A DNA stretch of 64,000 bases, from assembly GCA_029948255.1 (NCBI GenBank), contig JALIZF010001880.1, positions 992,001 through 1,056,000 of the forward strand. The letters run 5' to 3'. Made by a program: the position numbers and the translations under genes. This document shows, one piece after another, positions 60,701 to 64,000 of the stretch (position 1 is its first letter; each line of letters starts with the position of its first letter). The DNA is from Telmatactis stephensoni (Eukaryota; Cnidaria; Anthozoa; Actiniaria; Isophelliidae). The notes below the pieces were generated by a model. The model was given only the letters and a program-made list of their open reading frames with translations, was not told where the DNA came from and ran no database searches.

Positions 60701-61621
60701 TGCTTCGCGTCAATCAAATCCAGAAGAAAAAGAACTACTTTACCACAGCAACACCAAGAAGAAGATGATTCCGATGAAGATGATGACGATGAAGATGATG
60801 ACGAAGAATATGCAGCTACCTATGAATCAGATAATTCCACTGGCAAATTGTTTACATGCCCCGAGCAAGGCTGCGTCAAACGTTACCAGCGTTATTCCTC
60901 TCTTCAACACCACCTTGATTGTGGGAAACACAAGTTTGCTCCTGAACGTCAAAATCTTCTAGATAAAGCAGCACTTGGGTATGCAAAGAGGTTAGAAGAA
61001 CAAGCTGGTGCAGTCCCAAAATTGCCACACTTTTCTAAAGTACACGTTGAAGCACGCTGCTCGTCTCTGTCGGCTGGTTGGGCTTTAAAGTCTTCACAGG
61101 CTGGGAGGAAAAGATTCAGCGCTAATCAGAAGAGCTACCTCACAAACAAGTTCAATCTTGGGGAAACAACAGGACGCAAAGCCAATCCTGATGATGTCGC
61201 AAAAGACATGATGAGGGCTAGAGATGTCGATGGAAATAGGATGTTTAGAAGTGATGAATTCTTGACTGCACGACAGATTGCAAGCTTTTTTTCTCGTTTG
61301 GCAGCCAAACAACGGCGTATACAAGATACCACTGACTCTGAGCGGAGTGAAGACGAAGACAACGCAGAACTGGAAAATGAAATACAAGAGATGCAGGATA
61401 AAGTGATTCAAGAAGTGGCCTTGGAACATCCAATGGTGTATGACTGTTACAATATTTGTGATCTCATAGCCACTTCCAAGTTGTCCAAATTGAGCGTATC
61501 CATGCTTCAGTTAATATGCAAGAATTTCGACATTGACACGTGCGACATACAAGTAAAAAGGAAGAAGCCATACTTGGACAAACTAACCGACCTTTATCAA
61601 GCCTGTTCTTGTCAGCAGTAG
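54723..61621 (+). pseudogene. Transposase-like protein of the large transposon (spliced, one frameshift)
   Basis: Five exons: 54723-55131, 55207-55286, 55372-55512, 56988-58019, 59614-61621; GT-AG borders and phases agree, about 1,220 codons. Features in order: an N-terminal Cys/His segment (HCRLWC, CPMHRSSLGIGWR, then ICRNC from exon 2) that looks zinc-binding; an acidic linker; a helical region in exon 4; a second Cys/His cluster (DHC, CSHDHDACCDQC) at the start of exon 5; a probable RNase-H-like catalytic core with candidate acidic residues in VQDWAMKF (Asp codon 59971), YWSDNAGCYHCG (60223) and FCDPQGGKG (60319); an acidic run EEDDSDEDDDDEDDDEEY; a C2H2 finger (CPEQGC..RY..LQHHLDCGKH); a conserved-looking tail (NLGETTGRKANPDDVAKDM, TARQIASFFSRLAAKQRR). 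The frame changes at about 60335-60348, just after FCDPQGG, so this copy is probably inactive. Similar unnamed predicted proteins are, as I recall, common in cnidarian genomes. Mobility function is inferred from the TIRs. Confidence 0.75.
58736..59309. repeat. MITE nested in the transposase intron
   Basis: Left end AAGGTGGCCCGTACCTATTG and right end CAATAGGTACGGGCCACCTT are exact inverted copies; similarity continues about 130 bp inward (TTTACATCAAAACC, ATTTCTGAGAAATTTGCAG). Flanked by TA/TTA. It lies within 58020-59613. Confidence 0.85.
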
Positions 61622-62432
61622 AACAAAATGTCTGCCCTCGTAGCATGATATCGAGATTAACGATACACAGGAAACCCAACGGGTGTTATTGTCTCATATT
61701 GTTTGTACTAAAGAATGGAACTTTACGGCTCTAATGGTGTGAACAAAACTGCACTGCAGCTGGCTGATAAACTGAGCAAAATATACTGAATTGCATTGAA
61801 CGATCAGAAATGTAGACAATTTCGTAATCTCAGTTGTAGTGAGACTGAGGTCTTCAATTAACAAAGGTTCGTCTAATTATTTTTTTCAGTGAACATTTTT
61901 GTTCACAACTGTTCATCATGCACAATTGATTAATAGTAGCGCGGTATGCCTTTCATCAGACTTTAATTTTAATTATTGGCCAATTTTCAGATGAGTGAAT
62001 AACCTTGTTTTGATCATGGGACTATTTAATTCAATTTGGTTCCTTGTTGTTTTCGATTTACATAGCATAATAAATTGTAAATGAAATAATGGAATAGTTC
62101 AAGTGTCAGGTAACTCGTCCCTGTATAAAGCGATAACATTGCTTACATCGAGCCATCATTTGCCCAAAAATCCTCCTACTGGATAACTGTAAAAATAATC
62201 AAAATCGACCGCAATTCGATCTTTATAACGAAACGACGGCAAGCAAACTAATTACCGACATTCCAAACATGTCACGCAATCTGAGTTTTTTTACTCAAAT
62301 AATAGTTTATTATTTATACCGCTTCCAAAATTATGATATAAAATTACAATAGTGCCAACGAGAAGGTACATTCGGGAATCAAAATTAAAGTCAAAAAGTT
62401 TTGTTTATTTTCATGGCGCACATCACGATCGT

Positions 62433-63164
62433 ATGTTTACCAGAAGGGCCTAATTAGTCGCTGATCGCTTTTCAGATAATAAATGAATACATTCTCAAAT
62501 CAATCCAATTTTCGTTAGCTATTATTTTTTCTGCTCTAACCAGGATCCTTTCTGGTTCGATATTTTTAAGGGGTGATAGAATAACGAACACAAAATGCAT
62601 TTATTTGACAGATATTTTAGAGTCTTGTTGCCATGGCAACGATAAAATTACATCAAAATTGGCAAATTTCGGGCGACAGTTTTGAAGCTCTGGTTGAATA
62701 ACCCAAATCAGTTCTCAAGTATGATCCAAAACAATCTTAGAAGAGGCCAGAGAAGGATTATGAAGTAAATTGGAGATATGGCACATGCTCAAAAAACTAT
62801 TTGAAGTTTGGTCCTAAATCTGTATGTCAAAATTATGCTTTCTTCACAAATATTTTTTTCCATTTTTTGATTTAGTTAATAACAAGCTAATGAGTCCTAG
62901 CAATCAAGACACTTATCCTCACTTGGTTTCTGATGCAAAAAGACTGGTAGTTAGGTTTTTAATTAAGAACGAGACAAGTTATAAGTCATGGTTTTCCTGT
63001 CTAATTTTTTGTCGATTTCAGGCCTGGGAGTCTAAAAACACTTATTCGCGTTTTTCTTCACAATGAAGTTACCTCAGAGCACCAAAATCGCAACAAAGTA
63101 TTCCCTCACGGAGGGCTTTCGAAAAAATGGAAAATCAGACAAATCGATTTTTCCGACTCTGGCC
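62433..63164 (-). repeat. Right terminal inverted repeat of the large transposon
   Basis: Reverse-complement partner of 53654-54384, with scattered substitutions such as CTCTGG for CTATGA-type differences, so the arms have begun to diverge. Confidence 0.9.
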
Positions 63165-63233
63165 AGATATTTCGGATTTTGCTTGACGGCTAGAAAAATT
63201 CTCTCTTAAGAATCGAATTTTAGAATCGATATT

Positions 63234-63468
63234 AAGTAAACCCCGTTGAGGGAAGTGCGGGCAAAGTACAGGGATTTGACCGAGCTGAAATTTTTAGTCA
63301 AAATCTCGAGGGTGGGGAAACAAACACAGATCAAATAAGCTTAATATTTATTAATATTTATGGGTTTCAGGACCCAGAAAATGATCAAATGCCCGACCGG
63401 GGGGACTGCAAACGCTTTCAAATCCTTGTACTTTCCCCGCACTCCCTCACCCCCCACAGGGTTTACTT
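63234..63468. repeat. MITE-like inverted repeat next to the transposon
   Basis: AGTAAACCCCGTTGAGGGAA..GTACAGGGATTTGA is mirrored by TCAAATCCTTGTACTTTCCC..CAGGGTTTACT. Sits just outside the right end of the large transposon. Confidence 0.7.
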
Positions 63469-64000
63469 TGATAGGTAGAGTAAGGTAGGTTAGAGTAACT
63501 TGGGTTGTAAGTATCGATTATCATTGATTTCCGATATTAAGCAATCGTAATCAAGTGATTAATATTGATTAATTCTATTAGTTTCCAGTGATCAATTTTT
63601 ATCAATTGGTATGGCCGGGTAAAGTACTAGACATTAGCATTTTTTGGTAAAATTGGTTGTCCATGGGGATAGTAGGTACTGCAGACAAATTTTAAGTGCA
63701 TGAAGTAATAGTGTTTAGTGCTGCTAATTTTCACTGCACATAGTAGTTACTGTTACTGTTACTGTTACTAACTTAAAGATTGCAGGCAAAAAAATGTAAG
63801 CTTTGTGACCAGCTTCAATCAATTAAGTGTGTAGACACTTTTTTTGTGGAGTCTTTTAAATTGTTTATGGTACATTTTTTTTGAGTACTATTTCTCAGCT
63901 TTCCATTTTAATACCATTTCACTAGTCTAGTTTTTCAGTCACTAAATGTTTTTATTTATAGTGGTCCACACCATTTAATAGCACTGGCTAGGTTACAGTG
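63469..64000. other. STK36 intron continuing to the window edge
   Basis: AT-rich with short GTTACT repeats near 63750. No exon of STK36 is recognised here. Confidence 0.5.

Larger units (their letters stand above)
53617..63210 (+). mobile_element. Large DNA transposon with 0.73-kb terminal inverted repeats
   Basis: The core inverted repeats are 53654-54384 and 62433-63164, nearly identical over their whole length: both contain GCCCTCCGTGAGGGAATACT, GTTGCTATGGCAACAAGACT and ACTAATTAGGCCCTTCTGG, read inward. Weaker similarity (CTT(A/C)AGAG..AATTTTTCTA) extends the ends to about 53617 and 63210. No clear target-site duplication could be fixed by eye. The interior holds one spliced transposase-like gene on the plus strand. 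The element lies wholly inside a phase-1 intron of STK36 and in the same orientation. Superfamily not assigned. Confidence 0.88.

Overview
The window is nuclear DNA from an animal: AT-rich, with GT-AG introns in every gene, long introns full of microsatellites and small inverted-repeat elements, and all recognisable host genes on the + strand. The gene families and the style of the transposons suggest a marine invertebrate, perhaps an early-branching one such as a cnidarian or sponge. That placement is inference; no species can be named from the sequence.

Layout. (1) 82-5563: the 3' part (547 codons) of a peroxisomal acyl-CoA oxidase of the ACOX3 type, ending in the PTS1 tripeptide SKL. (2) 6608-42850: four tandem paralogous TRAF-like adaptor genes (called A-D here). 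Each has an N-terminal low-complexity linker, a C3HC3D RING finger, TRAF-type zinc fingers, a short coiled coil and a C-terminal MATH/TRAF-C domain. From the RING exon onward A, C and D have the same exon order and intron phases. Gene B (12804-20596) has two frame-breaking insertions before and inside its MATH domain, so it is a truncated gene or a pseudogene. All four start codons are preceded at the same distance by a shared promoter block with two inverted CCAAT boxes. (3) 44463-53546: the 5' half of a Fused/STK36-type protein kinase gene, continuing past the right edge. One kinase-domain exon is duplicated in a way that allows only one copy to be used per mRNA. (4) About 53.6-63.2 kb, inside a phase-1 STK36 intron: a DNA transposon of about 9.5 kb with 0.73-kb terminal inverted repeats and a five-exon, roughly 1,200-codon transposase-like gene. 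This copy carries a frameshift and a nested MITE. I do not recognise its superfamily with certainty, and it is the best candidate here for something poorly described.

How the genes relate. ACOX3 (peroxisomal beta-oxidation), the TRAF array (receptor signalling and ubiquitination) and STK36 (Hedgehog/cilium-linked kinase) have no obvious shared pathway. The biology of interest is local gene-family expansion: the TRAF RING/zinc-finger/MATH core is conserved while the N-terminal linkers diverge (poly-Gln, Arg-Ser, acidic). The introns and intergenic gaps are loaded with mobile elements, several of which recur across loci in the window.
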